Origin: Asaia bogorensis | GTDB taxonomy: Bacteria; Pseudomonadota; Alphaproteobacteria; Acetobacterales; Acetobacteraceae | Length of the DNA stretch: 64,000 nucleotides | NCBI GenBank assembly: GCA_945868845.1 | Contig: CAMBMS010000001.1 | Coordinates: 310,001 to 374,000, forward strand | Direction: 5' to 3' | Part shown: piece by piece, positions 30,636 through 39,763 of the stretch | How positions within the stretch are numbered: position 1 is the first letter of the stretch | Layout: every line of letters begins with the position of its first letter | The notes under the pieces: generated by a model | What the model was told of the DNA's origin: nothing | Databases searched by the model: none | The model's input: only the letters and a program-made list of their open reading frames with translations | Made by a program: the position numbers and the translations under genes

Positions 30636-31590
30636 GATTGCCGTCATCGGTGCCGGCGCCTGGGGCACGGCGCTAGCCATCCAGGCTGTACGCGCGGGTA
30701 ATCGGGTCCGGCTCTGGGCGCGCGACCCCGCGCGCGCCACCGCGATCATGGCCAGCCGACAAAATCCGCGCCTGTCAGAGATCGCGTTGCCGGACAGCAT
30801 CGTCGTCACGCACGAGATGCCGGAGGATGCGGCGGCGTACCTGCTCGTCGTGCCGACGCAGCATATGCGTGCCGTGGTCGCGCAATTGCCGGCGCGGGCG
30901 AACAGGTTAGTGGTCTGCGCCAAGGGGGTTGAAGCGGGAACCCTACGCCTGCCTCTGGAAATCCTCGCCGAACGGCGTCCCGGCGCCACTAGCGCAGTGC
31001 TGACAGGCCCAAATTTCGCCCATGAAGTCGCCGCCGGCCTACCCGCCGCCGCCGTGGTCGCCGCCACTGATGCCGCGCTGCGCGAGGATGTTGCGCGGAT
31101 GCTGGGCACCGCCACTTTCCGCCTTTACGGTAATGACGACCCGGTGGGCGCGCAACTCGGTGGTGCGGCGAAAAACGTCATCGCCATCGCCGCTGGCGCG
31201 GTGATCGGCGCGGGATTGGGGGAAAACGCCCGGGCCGCGCTCATTACCCGGGGATTAGTCGAGCTTTCTCGCCTCGCCGTCGCCCTGGGCGGACGAGCCG
31301 AAACCGTGATGGGGCTTTCGGGCCTGGGCGACCTGCTGCTCACCTGTACCGGCCCGTCTAGCCGTAATTTTTCCCTCGGCCACGCGCTCGGGAGGGGGGA
31401 ATCCCTGACGGCTGTGTTGGCCACGCGCAGCGCCGTCACGGAAGGCGCTACGACGGCGCCCGCACTGATCGCCCGCGCCGCCGGCTTGGATTTGCCAATT
31501 TGTACGGCGGTCGCGGACTTTCTGGCGGGGCGCCTGACGCTCGTCGGTGCCATCGCGGCCTTGCTCGCCCGACCGCGCCGCGATGAATGA
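30628..31590 (+). CDS. gpsA: Glycerol-3-phosphate dehydrogenase [NAD(P)+]
   Basis: 320-residue enzyme making sn-glycerol 3-phosphate from dihydroxyacetone phosphate for phospholipid synthesis. N-terminal dinucleotide motif VIGAGAWGTALA (6-17), the catalytic lysine in GAAKNVIAIAAG, and the GLSGLGDLLLTCTG and SRNFSLG segments are all present. Overlaps rlmJ by 8 bases. A GGGGGC-type hairpin follows the stop by 40 bases. Confidence 0.96.
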   Translation: MNEIAVIGAGAWGTALAIQAVRAGNRVRLWARDPARATAIMASRQNPRLSEIALPDSIVVTHEMPEDAAAYLLVVPTQHMRAVVAQLPARANRLVVCAKGVEAGTLRLPLEILAERRPGATSAVLTGPNFAHEVAAGLPAAAVVAATDAALREDVARMLGTATFRLYGNDDPVGAQLGGAAKNVIAIAAGAVIGAGLGENARAALITRGLVELSRLAVALGGRAETVMGLSGLGDLLLTCTGPSSRNFSLGHALGRGESLTAVLATRSAVTEGATTAPALIARAAGLDLPICTAVADFLAGRLTLVGAIAALLARPRRDE

Positions 31591-31630
31591 TACCATGCCG
31601 CGATGAGCGTGACTGGCCAGCAGTAGGGTC

Positions 31631-31645
31631 GGGGGCTGTGCCCCC
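31631..31645. terminator. Hairpin GGGGGC-TGT-GCCCCC
   Basis: 6-bp G/C stem with a 3-nt loop after gpsA, between convergent genes. The surrounding 31591-31817 has no gene; it also holds an inverted repeat CCGACC/GGTCGG at 31765-31784 and a GGGTGGAGCCCTTGGAACCC stretch typical of the same hairpin-rich intergenic style. Confidence 0.5.
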
Positions 31646-31817
31646 CCCCGTGAGCTTCTAACAAGATCACGCCCTGTCAAGGGTGGAGCCCTTGGAACCC
31701 GTCCGTATGGGACTGATGAGTGGATTCTAAGCGGGACGCTCCTTAGCGGGTTCGGAGCGGAACCCCGACCTTTCTTCCGGTCGGCCATGCTCAATGAAAC
31801 CAGGTATAGTTTTTCCG

Positions 31818-32750
31818 TTACGCGCCGCCTTGTTCGCGCAGGCGGCGTTCGGCGAGCGAAGAATTAAATCGGGCGACTGCCCGGTAGCCCTCCTCGGACG
31901 GCTCGGTAAAACAATCGATCGCCACCTGATAGGCGGCCGTCGCGGCATGCTGCTTATCGGGATCACCATCGCGAAGCGCGAGCGCGGAAAGCGCATTGCC
32001 GCGATTAGTCTGTGTCATAGCGTGATCGCGGCGCATGGCATCTCGGGTATAAATTTCCAGTGCCGCTTCGCACGTCGTCACGGCTTGTTCGAGCAAGGAA
32101 ACATCGTCCCAGCGTTCCCCGAGGACGCGCAACGCATGGCCCAGATTACTTTGCGTCATCGCCCAGTCGGCCGGCGCGTTATCCTTCGTGTAAACCCCCA
32201 ATGCGGCGCGATAGGCAAGGACGGCATCGGCGAGATGGTTGGTATCCGGATGATGCTCGCCCTGCACCGCCAGAGTGGCGCCGATATTACGTTGCGCGCG
32301 CGCCCAGTCCAGCGGTTCGGTTTCCCGCAAAAAGCCGGCGGCGGCATCACGGAATGAGGCCTCGGCCTCTTCGATCTGCGCCATGCTATGGGTGAATTGC
32401 CCCTCCGCCGCCAGTGCCGCACCGAGTTGCGCCATTGTGCGTGCCCAGTCGGTGCGCGCATCGGTGCGATTAAAGACCGTCAACGCCGCGCGGCAGGTAC
32501 TGACGGCTTCCTGCGCAGAATCGGAATCACCAATTTGTACCGAAAGCACGCGTAAGGCGCGGCCCAAGCTTACCATCGTTGTCGCCCAGGCTTCTGGCGC
32601 TAGCTCCCGCGAGGTGTGGGCCAACAGGGCACGGTAAAGCCCCACAGCATCCGACAGTACAGAAGCGTCTTCGGCACGTTCGCCCTGGAAGAAAATATAT
32701 TCCGCACGGGTGAAATCCTCACGCCAGGCGGCTTGAGAGTTGGCTGTCAT
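31818..32750 (-). CDS. TPR-repeat protein of unknown function
   Basis: 310-residue all-helical protein with at least five tetratricopeptide-like repeats of about 50 residues, each carrying a DWA-x-T/AQ-x-N/L-G signature (TDWARTMAQLGAAL, LDWARAQRNIGATL, ADWAMTQSNLGHAL, RDHAMTQTNRGNAL). Such repeats bind proteins; no catalytic domain is seen. The ATG shares a base with the stop of the upstream LLM gene (TAATG), so it is translationally coupled to it although there is no obvious functional link. Confidence 0.75.
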   Translation of the reverse strand: MTANSQAAWREDFTRAEYIFFQGERAEDASVLSDAVGLYRALLAHTSRELAPEAWATTMVSLGRALRVLSVQIGDSDSAQEAVSTCRAALTVFNRTDARTDWARTMAQLGAALAAEGQFTHSMAQIEEAEASFRDAAAGFLRETEPLDWARAQRNIGATLAVQGEHHPDTNHLADAVLAYRAALGVYTKDNAPADWAMTQSNLGHALRVLGERWDDVSLLEQAVTTCEAALEIYTRDAMRRDHAMTQTNRGNALSALALRDGDPDKQHAATAAYQVAIDCFTEPSEEGYRAVARFNSSLAERRLREQGGA

Positions 32751-33805
32751 TAGTTCTGATTGACCAGGGGAATCACGTCCTTGCAAAGTAAACGGAGAGA
32801 CTCCAGCACGTTCGCATGCGGAATCCGACTACCGCAGTTCAGTTCCGCCAGGATACCGTCCAGGCCCAGCTCGGCCTTCAGGCCATTCAGCCGCTCCGCC
32901 ACCTGCACTGGCGTGCCGACTATGATCTTGTCGCGCAACACCTCGTCCCAACCGATGGCTTGCAGCCGCGCGCCGCGTTCCGCGCGCTGTTCCTCCGGCC
33001 GTGCCCCATCGAGCGTGGCGCTCTCCTCGATACGCGCGCCTAGATAGCGGTAAAATTCCATGATGCTATCCCGCGGTTCGCCGCGCGCGGCCGCTTCAGT
33101 GGCGGCAACGTAGACCGGCACGCGCAAATAGGCTTTTCCTCGTTCGGGATGGCCGGCGGCGCGCCACGCATCCTGATAGGCGCGCAGATTGGGACCGAGT
33201 TCCGAAAGGGTGCCAAAGCGAACGGCGCAAAAGATCGGATAGCCTGCGGTGCCGTTGGCCGGAAACGTATCCGCCGATGTCGCGGCAACGCGAACCTCGG
33301 GATAAGGGCGCTGATAAGGTTTGGGGACCAAGCAAACGTCCTTAAAACTGTGCCAGCGCCCGGCATAGGAGAATTTTTCCTGCGTCCAGGCCCGTTTCAA
33401 GATGTCGAGCGTTTCGGCAAACCGTTCGCGGCTTTCCGCATAGGGCACGCCATAGGCCTCGTAGGTGCGCGGAAACCCGCTGCGCCCGACACCAAAAATC
33501 AACCGCCCGCGGCTAAGATGATCGACAGTGGTGACTTCTTCCGCCAGTTGCAGCGGATGGCAAAGCGGCAGCACCTGCACGGCGATACCGATCTTCATCC
33601 GCTTCGTGCGCTGCGCGATGGCAGCGGCCAGGGTCAGCGGCGCGGCGGCGACGGAGCGCTCCGGCGCCACATGCAATTCGGCGATCCACATCGCATCCAG
33701 CCCATGCGTTTCGGCGGCATCGATAATCTCGAACGCGGCATCGAACGCGTCGGCCTCGCTCTGACCCTTGTTGCGCAAAAATTCATGGAACATCCCGAAT
33801 TCCAC
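32750..33805 (-). CDS. LLM-class flavin-dependent oxidoreductase 1
   Basis: 351-residue luciferase-like TIM-barrel protein (bacterial luciferase alpha/F420-FMN monooxygenase superfamily). VEFGMFHEF opens strand 1; ELHVAPERS, RTKRMKIGIAVQVLP and RGRLIFGVGRSGFP are family blocks; the C-terminal part has KIIVGTPVQVAERL. The GTG start at 33805 has AGGGGA upstream and gives a family-like N-terminus. Cofactor (FMN or F420) and substrate are not predictable. One of five LLM genes in the window; followed by the coupled TPR gene. Confidence 0.85.
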   Translation of the reverse strand: MEFGMFHEFLRNKGQSEADAFDAAFEIIDAAETHGLDAMWIAELHVAPERSVAAAPLTLAAAIAQRTKRMKIGIAVQVLPLCHPLQLAEEVTTVDHLSRGRLIFGVGRSGFPRTYEAYGVPYAESRERFAETLDILKRAWTQEKFSYAGRWHSFKDVCLVPKPYQRPYPEVRVAATSADTFPANGTAGYPIFCAVRFGTLSELGPNLRAYQDAWRAAGHPERGKAYLRVPVYVAATEAAARGEPRDSIMEFYRYLGARIEESATLDGARPEEQRAERGARLQAIGWDEVLRDKIIVGTPVQVAERLNGLKAELGLDGILAELNCGSRIPHANVLESLRLLCKDVIPLVNQN

Positions 33806-33956
33806 GGTCGTGCTTCCCCTTGCATTTCGAGCCGTGATGCTGCGCTCCAACCGCGCCCAGGGCAAGACGTGGCCAGAAAAAGCAGGTTAAACGAAAACGG
33901 TCGGGGCCCGATTCCCGGCCGTATCGGATCCGGTCGACGTTGCTCTAGACGGTAGA

Positions 33957-34282
33957 TTATTTCTTGAAAACCTCGATATCGGCGGTCATGGCACACTGGT
34001 GGTAAACGCAGCCCGGTGCCGCCGCCCGAATCTCGGTTAGATAGCGTTCCGATAGATAGGCCGGATTCTGGCCGTAGATGGAGCCACCAAACATCGCCTG
34101 AACGACAAAGCCACCGACAACCAAGGTCGGATCCGTGGTCATCAGGTAAAGCGGCGTGATCGCGATGGCGATGATGACGGGAATCATGATCGCCCAACAC
34201 CGACCATATTTATCCGCCACGATACCCCATATGCCGGAACCGGCGAAAACTATGCTCCAGGGGATATGGCCTGGGGGCCGGG
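33957..34282 (-). pseudogene. MFS transporter remnant with internal deletion
   Basis: About 108 codons recognisable as the middle of a metabolite/H+ symporter of the major facilitator superfamily: FAGSGIWGIVADKYGR, PLYLMTTDP, GGSIYGQNPAYLSERY and CVYHQCAM. It then jumps directly to TADIEVFKK, which looks like the cytoplasmic tail that should follow three more helices. The start is missing: the frame begins in line with the stop of LLM gene 2, two bases away. So both the N-terminal half and the last helices are gone; it cannot transport. Confidence 0.75.
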
Positions 34283-34283
34283 A

Positions 34284-35477
34284 TCAGACGTCCTGCGCGC
34301 CTATGGTGCGCTCCCTGAACCCTTCCGGTGCTTCTCGCCCGGTATCGGTAAAGGCACGGCGCACCGCTTCCACCGCGCCGCCAACCACGTGCTTCCGGTT
34401 GTTCAGCACCCATTCTCGGGAGCCCACGATGGTATTAAGCGAGCCCTGGAATTGCGGCATCACGTAGCGGGCGAACAATTCATAGCTGCGCATCGTCTGT
34501 TCCCGGGTTGCCCATTCATGGGCGCGGAACAGGATGCCGCCGAAGCCGCCTTGGGAATATTCTTGCAACCGGCGAATGCCTTTGGCCACTGTTTCCGGCG
34601 AACCGACCAGGGTGGTGCCCATTTTCACGCCATCACGTAACGGGTCGTCGGCGCGGCCAGGGGGGCGGCCGAGCGTATCCTCAAAATAGGTCAGGGTCTC
34701 GTTGCGTTCCCCAGCGCGAACCTCGCGCAGGGCCAGTTCATCATCCTCGGCAATATGGGCGGTGACGACAATGCGCCAGTTTTTCCGGTCCATAGTCTTG
34801 CCATGCTTAGCGGCTTCGTCCTCCGCGATCTGCCATTGCGCGGGCAGCATCTCCGGCCCGCCGGGCAGGCCGGCGCCAATGGAGAGCACGCTGAGCCCGT
34901 GCTGCCCCGCCGCCATCATGCCAAAGGGCGTGATGGTGGAGGCGACCGCGATTTCGAAGCACGGATCCGAATAGGGGGCGAGGTGCAGGCGCGCCTCGCG
35001 CATTTCGAACCAATCGGTCTTCATCGTCACCGAATCCTGGCAGGCGAGCAGGCGCATGATCGCGTCCAGGCTTTCCATCATCCGCCGGCGCAGGTCGGTG
35101 GGCTCGATGCCCAGCATGTAAGCATCCGAGACCAGTGCGCCCGGCCCGCAGCCCAGCATGGCACGGCCCTTGGTCATGTGATCCAACTGTACCCAGCGCT
35201 GCGCCACCATCAGCGGATGGTGATAGGGTAGGGAGGTTACGCCGGAGCCGAGCTTGATATGCTTCGTCCGTTCCGCAGCCTGCGCGATAATCAACTCGGG
35301 CGCCGCGATCACTTCCCAGCCGGCGGAATGATGCTCTCCGATCCAGGCTTCGGTGTAGCCGAGCTCATCCAACCACTCGATCAGCTCCACGTCGCGGCGC
35401 AAAGCGAGGGTGGGGTTTTCGCCGATCCGGTGGAAGGGTGCGAGGAAGATGCCGAATTTCATGCCGCGATGGGCCAT
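34284..35477 (-). CDS. LLM-class flavin-dependent oxidoreductase 2
   Basis: 397-residue luciferase-like protein: MKFGIFLAPFH after a 5-residue leader, AWIGEHHSAGWE, RTKHIKLGSGVTSLPYHHP, GRAMLGCGPGAL and TTLVGSPETVAKGIRRL. The extended C-terminal region (FFEDTLGRPPG-like insert and SREWVLNNRK) resembles the limonene-monooxygenase/alkanal-type subgroup. Probably a flavin-dependent monooxygenase. GGAG stands 9 bases before the ATG. Its stop directly abuts an in-frame MFS remnant, so sequence was deleted just downstream. Confidence 0.85.
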   Translation of the reverse strand: MAHRGMKFGIFLAPFHRIGENPTLALRRDVELIEWLDELGYTEAWIGEHHSAGWEVIAAPELIIAQAAERTKHIKLGSGVTSLPYHHPLMVAQRWVQLDHMTKGRAMLGCGPGALVSDAYMLGIEPTDLRRRMMESLDAIMRLLACQDSVTMKTDWFEMREARLHLAPYSDPCFEIAVASTITPFGMMAAGQHGLSVLSIGAGLPGGPEMLPAQWQIAEDEAAKHGKTMDRKNWRIVVTAHIAEDDELALREVRAGERNETLTYFEDTLGRPPGRADDPLRDGVKMGTTLVGSPETVAKGIRRLQEYSQGGFGGILFRAHEWATREQTMRSYELFARYVMPQFQGSLNTIVGSREWVLNNRKHVVGGAVEAVRRAFTDTGREAPEGFRERTIGAQDV

Positions 35478-35589
35478 GGGGGAATTCTCCGATTAGGTAG
35501 GACGATAGTGCGACGCCTGGGGTCGGTCGCCAAGATGCCCTGGTGTGGGGTTCGGGCCCGCTTGTCGCCCGGCGTCGGCCATGGCCGAT

Positions 35590-36657
35590 CTATAATTTCG
35601 CCATCACCTGCCGCGCGAAATCCTCCGCCAGCCGGTATTTACCCGACGTGCCGATGGCAAACACCAGCTCCTGCAACCCGTCTTGTTCCAGTTGGCGGAT
35701 GCGTTCCACCAACTCGTCGCCGGATCCGATCAGGCAGGTGTCGCGGATCAGCTGCGCATCGATGAGCTCGGCCTCACCGCGATGCAAGGCGGTATAATGG
35801 CATTCGTGTGTGCGAAAATGCCGATGTTCAGGCCGGGTTTCTTCGACAAGGGAGCAATATTTTTTCCAAATACGCGCCAGGAATGGCGGCGGTTCGATGC
35901 CCTTCTCATGCACCTCGTCGTAAAAGTAATAGACGCTTGCCATCACATTGGGGCCGATCAGCGCCTTGATGCGATCGGAATCCACCGCCTCGCCTTTCTC
36001 CAGCACGGCGACGCTGCTGAGTGAGGCATTCAGATAGCCATGCATATCCCGACCCGATCGCGCCGCGCCCTGACGCGCATGGCCCAAAGCCTGCGCCACC
36101 GGCACGCCGCGCGGTGGAATAGCGAAGATGATGCCGTCGCCATACTCGCCCGCCAGCGCCATGGCGCGCGGGCCAAAGCCGGAGACATAAAGCGGGATCT
36201 TTGGCGTGAGAGTCATGCACCTCTCATCGCGCAGCAGCATCTGGATAGGCTGCGGCGCGCGGCCTTCAAACCCGTAATCCACCGCCTCCCCGCGCAGCAG
36301 GGCAGCTAACACGCGCAGATACTCGGAAAATTCCGCCATCCGCATCGGTTTCTGCCCCATGCTGCGCAAGGCGGTGTTGCCAGTGCCGATGCCGAGGAAC
36401 AGCCGTCCTGGTGCAATGCGATTGAGGCTCGCCATCGCCGCGACATGCACCGGCGGGATGCGCGTCCCGCAAATTGCCGTCCCCGGCCCCAGCCGCAATT
36501 TTGTCGTAGCGCGAGCGGCCAGCGCCAGCACCGCGTAGCAATCGGAAAACAGCATCTGGCTGTCGGCAACCCAGGCGGAAGAATAGTCAAGCGATTCAAT
36601 ATGCGGATAAAAGCCGATATCGGTGATATCGGCCATTACGCAGAAACCGAATTTCAT
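35590..36657 (-). CDS. LLM-class flavin-dependent oxidoreductase 3
   Basis: 355-residue luciferase-like protein more like F420-type reductases (methylene-tetrahydromethanopterin reductase fold): FGFCVMADITDIG, ATTKLRLGPGTAICGTR, GRLFLGIGTGNTALRSMG and IPLYVSGFGPRAMALAGEYGDG. The C-terminal CLIGSGDELVERIRQLEQDG is typical. AAGGAA upstream of the ATG; stop codon TAG. Same strand as LLM2 with a 112-base gap that shows nothing notable. Cofactor not determinable by eye. Confidence 0.85.
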   Translation of the reverse strand: MKFGFCVMADITDIGFYPHIESLDYSSAWVADSQMLFSDCYAVLALAARATTKLRLGPGTAICGTRIPPVHVAAMASLNRIAPGRLFLGIGTGNTALRSMGQKPMRMAEFSEYLRVLAALLRGEAVDYGFEGRAPQPIQMLLRDERCMTLTPKIPLYVSGFGPRAMALAGEYGDGIIFAIPPRGVPVAQALGHARQGAARSGRDMHGYLNASLSSVAVLEKGEAVDSDRIKALIGPNVMASVYYFYDEVHEKGIEPPPFLARIWKKYCSLVEETRPEHRHFRTHECHYTALHRGEAELIDAQLIRDTCLIGSGDELVERIRQLEQDGLQELVFAIGTSGKYRLAEDFARQVMAKL

Positions 36658-36670
36658 GCTGGAATTTTCC

Positions 36671-38158
36671 TTAAGCTACCGTGCCGCCAACGGTAAGGCC
36701 ATTAAGCTTAATCGTCGGCTGGCCCACGCCCACTGGCACGCCCTGGCCGTTCTTGCCGCAGGTGCCGATGCCGGTATCGAGCGCCATGTCGTTGCCCATC
36801 ATGCTGATTTTCGTCAACGAATCCGGCCCGTTGCCGATCAGGGTCGCGCCCTTCACCGGTGCTGTCACTTTACCGTCCTCAATCAGGTAGGCTTCGGATG
36901 TCGAAAAAACAAATTTTCCCGAGGTGATATCTACCTGCCCACCGCTGAAGCCTACCGCGTAAAGGCCACGCTTTACTGAACGGATCATCTCCTCCGCGGT
37001 ATGCGTACCGTTCAGCATGATGGTATTGGTCATGCGCGGCATCGGCGCATGGGCGAAAGACTGGCGCCGCCCATTGCCGGTGGGCACCACGCCCATCAGC
37101 CGCGCATTCTGCCGGTCCTGCATATAGCTACGCAGGATACCCTCCTCGATCAGCACGGTGCGGCTGGTCGGCGTGCCCTCGTCATCAACCGACAGGCTGC
37201 CGCGCCGATCGGCGATGGTACCGTCATCGACCACCGTGACACCAGGTGCCGCGATGCGCTGGCCCATCAATCCGGCGAAGGCAGAAGTCTGCTTGCGGTT
37301 GAAATCGCCTTCCAGGCCATGGCCGATGGCTTCGTGCAGTAAAATACCGGGCCAGCCGGAACCCAGCACCACTTCCATCTCGCCCGCCGGTGCGGGGCGT
37401 GCCGAAAGATTGACCAGGGCGATGCGCAAGGCCTCATCCACCGCGCTCTTCCAGGTGGTTTCGTCAGTCACCCGCTCATAACCAAACCGTCCGCCGCACC
37501 CGAAACTACCGCTTTCGCGCCGGCCGTCCAGTTCCACCACGAGATTGACATTTAGCCGCACTAGCGGCCGCAGATCGGCGACGCGTGCGCCGTCGGCGCG
37601 CACGATCTGCACCGCTTGCCATTCCCCCGAGATGGAGGCTGAGACCTGAACGACGCGCCCATCCTTGCCGCGCGCATAGGCGTCGATATCGCCCAGCAGC
37701 GCGGTGCGCGCCGAAAACGCCATCCCGGACAGCGGATTAGCATCTGAATAAAGTTTTGTGTTCGTGGCCCGCGGTGCTTCCGCCTGTGTGCCCGCATGGC
37801 CATCGGCTACGGCAGAGACCGTTGTGGCCGCGCGCCGAAGGGCGGGTTCAGAAATCTCGCCCGCATGGGCATAGCCCGTCGCCTCCCCCGCCACGGCGCG
37901 CAGCCCGAAGCCGAGGGAGGTATTGAACCCGGCCGTGCGAATACGCCCGTCATCGAGCGAAACTTGCTCGCTCTCGCGGTACTCCAAGAATAATTCGCCA
38001 TCGTCGCTCTTTGCCAGCGCGTCCACCGTGATTTGCGCAGCCCGATCGAGATCCAGCGCGGCATCCGCACGATCGAAGAAAAGGCGATCAGTCGCCGCCA
38101 AGGGCGAAATAGAGCTAGGGGAAAGATCCGTATCAGGAGAAAAAATCTGGGGTGTCAT
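36671..38158 (-). CDS. tldD: Metalloprotease TldD
   Basis: 495-residue TldD of the TldD/TldE (PmbA) protease, which degrades unfolded peptides and matures some peptide antibiotics and gyrase inhibitors. Zinc motif HEAIGHGLEGD (HExxxH), upstream GSGWPGILL, and the C-terminal block GTCGKNGQGVPVGVGQP with TIKLNGLTVGG are all present. No TldE gene is seen in the window. GGAG stands just before the ATG. The HK remnant ends 22 bases upstream. Confidence 0.95.
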   Translation of the reverse strand: MTPQIFSPDTDLSPSSISPLAATDRLFFDRADAALDLDRAAQITVDALAKSDDGELFLEYRESEQVSLDDGRIRTAGFNTSLGFGLRAVAGEATGYAHAGEISEPALRRAATTVSAVADGHAGTQAEAPRATNTKLYSDANPLSGMAFSARTALLGDIDAYARGKDGRVVQVSASISGEWQAVQIVRADGARVADLRPLVRLNVNLVVELDGRRESGSFGCGGRFGYERVTDETTWKSAVDEALRIALVNLSARPAPAGEMEVVLGSGWPGILLHEAIGHGLEGDFNRKQTSAFAGLMGQRIAAPGVTVVDDGTIADRRGSLSVDDEGTPTSRTVLIEEGILRSYMQDRQNARLMGVVPTGNGRRQSFAHAPMPRMTNTIMLNGTHTAEEMIRSVKRGLYAVGFSGGQVDITSGKFVFSTSEAYLIEDGKVTAPVKGATLIGNGPDSLTKISMMGNDMALDTGIGTCGKNGQGVPVGVGQPTIKLNGLTVGGTVA

Positions 38159-38179
38159 GAATGCTCCAGGGGATGTGTC

Positions 38180-38590
38180 TCAGCCATTGACAAGGCGGTC
38201 GGCAGGCATGCGAATTTCTGCCGTCCTGCCTTGGCCGAGAACGCTGTGCAAGGTCAAGATGCCGCCACGCACCTGCACCAGGGCGCGGGAGAAATAGAGC
38301 CCGAGTGCAGAACCTTCGTAGCGCCGGGCGAGACTGCCATCGAGCTGGGTAAAGGGCTCAAAAACATGGTCGATCTATTCCTCGGCGATCCGGATACCGG
38401 TGTCGCTGACCGGCAGCACCAGATCGTCCTGGTCATCGATCATGGCAACGAAGGTCACGCTACCACCCAGCTCGGTGAATTTTACCGCGTTGGAAACCAG
38501 ATTGACCAGCACCTGCCCCATGCCCCGCTCATCACCACGAAGCTTGGGTAGGTTGGCAGGCATCTGATCGATCAGATCCACCTCGGCGCG
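38180..38590 (-). pseudogene. Histidine-kinase ATPase-domain remnant
   Basis: The C-terminal HATPase part of a sensor kinase is readable: N-box NLVSNAVKFTELGGSV, a damaged G1 box DTGIRIAEE (normally DTGIGI), then TAG at 38377-38375. In the same frame follow the F-box IDHVFEPFTQLDGS and a damaged G2 box SALGLYFSRALVQ (normally GTGLGL). Ends LVNG and TGA at 38180. There is no sensor or dimerisation domain. It is fused to the 3' end of ctaA, whose last codons run into it in another frame. Confidence 0.8.
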
Positions 38591-39677
38591 CAGGGACCGC
38601 GAGGGGCGGGCGCAGCGCGTGCAAGGCCGCCAAGGCAGCCGAGAGCACCAGAACCGCCATGCCCTGATGCAAGGTCCCAATATCCACCGGCACCACCAGC
38701 AGCAAGGTCACGACACCGATGGCATATTGTATCTTCGCCAGCACGCCCAACGTCAGCATCGGCAAACGCGCTGGATGGGCGCGCGGCACGCTCCAGGCGC
38801 CGATCAGCACACCTACGGCCCCCAGCAGGGTCAGGCTTGCTAGCAGACGATGGTTGAACTGCACCGTGGCGACGTTTTCCGTCAGGTTGCGCACAAAAGG
38901 ATGGAGCAACGCATAATCCGCCGGAATCAGGCGGCCATCCATGAGGGGAAAGCTATTATAGGCGAATCCCGCTCTTAGTCCCGCGACGAACCCGCCCGCC
39001 AGTAATGTCAGGGCCAATAATACGGTAGTGCCGCCAACCCATGCCCGCAGTAAAGGGCGAGCAACCGCGAGGGCCGGCAGCGGGCGCCAGACCTGCAAGC
39101 CGGTCCAGAATAGGGCGGCATAAAGGACGAAGGCCAATCCCAGATGCACCACCAGCCGGTATGGCGATACGGCGGTGCTGTCCGGCAGGAAGCCCGAGGC
39201 GACCATGAACCAGCCCACAGCGCCCTGTAGCCCACCCAACACGAACAACCCGGCCAGCCGCCAGCGCAGCCAACGCGCGATCCCCTGCGTCGCCCAGAAC
39301 CAGACCAGGGGGCCGATAAAGGCCAATCCCAGCATCCGGCCCCAGAAGCGGTGCGCCCATTCCAACCAAAAGATCCGTTTGAACCCGGCCAGATCCATGT
39401 CTGGATTGAGCAAAGTATATTGCGGAATGGTTTTATAAAGATCGAACAATCGATGCCATTCGCCCTCCGAGAAGGGCGGCAAGGTGCCCGTCAGCGGCGC
39501 CCATTCCATGATCGACAGGCCCGAACCGGTCAATCGCGTCGCGCCGCCCAGGGCGATCATCACCAACAGCAGCGCGCACATCATGAACAGCCAAGCGGAC
39601 ACCCATCGACGGTTGCTCCAGCCGGCGGCCTGGTCTTCCTGCGGTACTTCTAGAAAATTGCGCACTTCAGAACCCAC
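38532..39677 (-). CDS. ctaA: Haem A synthase, CtaA/Cox15 type
   Basis: 381-residue integral membrane enzyme converting haem O to haem A for cytochrome oxidase. Eight hydrophobic helices in two four-helix halves; haem-ligand histidines lie in LEWAHRFWGR, VVHLGLAFVLY, FNHRLLASL and GTLHQGMAVL. Motifs GGATRLTGSGLSIMEW and YNSFPLMDGRLIP are typical of the alphaproteobacterial Cox15 group. The final ~20 residues (AVPARRGGSD onward) are encoded by the histidine-kinase remnant in another frame, so the native C-terminus has been replaced; all catalytic residues are upstream of that. Confidence 0.93.
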   Translation of the reverse strand: MGSEVRNFLEVPQEDQAAGWSNRRWVSAWLFMMCALLLVMIALGGATRLTGSGLSIMEWAPLTGTLPPFSEGEWHRLFDLYKTIPQYTLLNPDMDLAGFKRIFWLEWAHRFWGRMLGLAFIGPLVWFWATQGIARWLRWRLAGLFVLGGLQGAVGWFMVASGFLPDSTAVSPYRLVVHLGLAFVLYAALFWTGLQVWRPLPALAVARPLLRAWVGGTTVLLALTLLAGGFVAGLRAGFAYNSFPLMDGRLIPADYALLHPFVRNLTENVATVQFNHRLLASLTLLGAVGVLIGAWSVPRAHPARLPMLTLGVLAKIQYAIGVVTLLLVVPVDIGTLHQGMAVLVLSAALAALHALRPPLAVPARRGGSDRSDACQPTQASW

Positions 39678-39763
39678 GGTGCCAGCCTATATCAAATTCG
39701 GACAATTGATAACAGCATCCATCATAAGGTTGTTGGCCAGCACCGGCCTGATCAAACGGGCTT

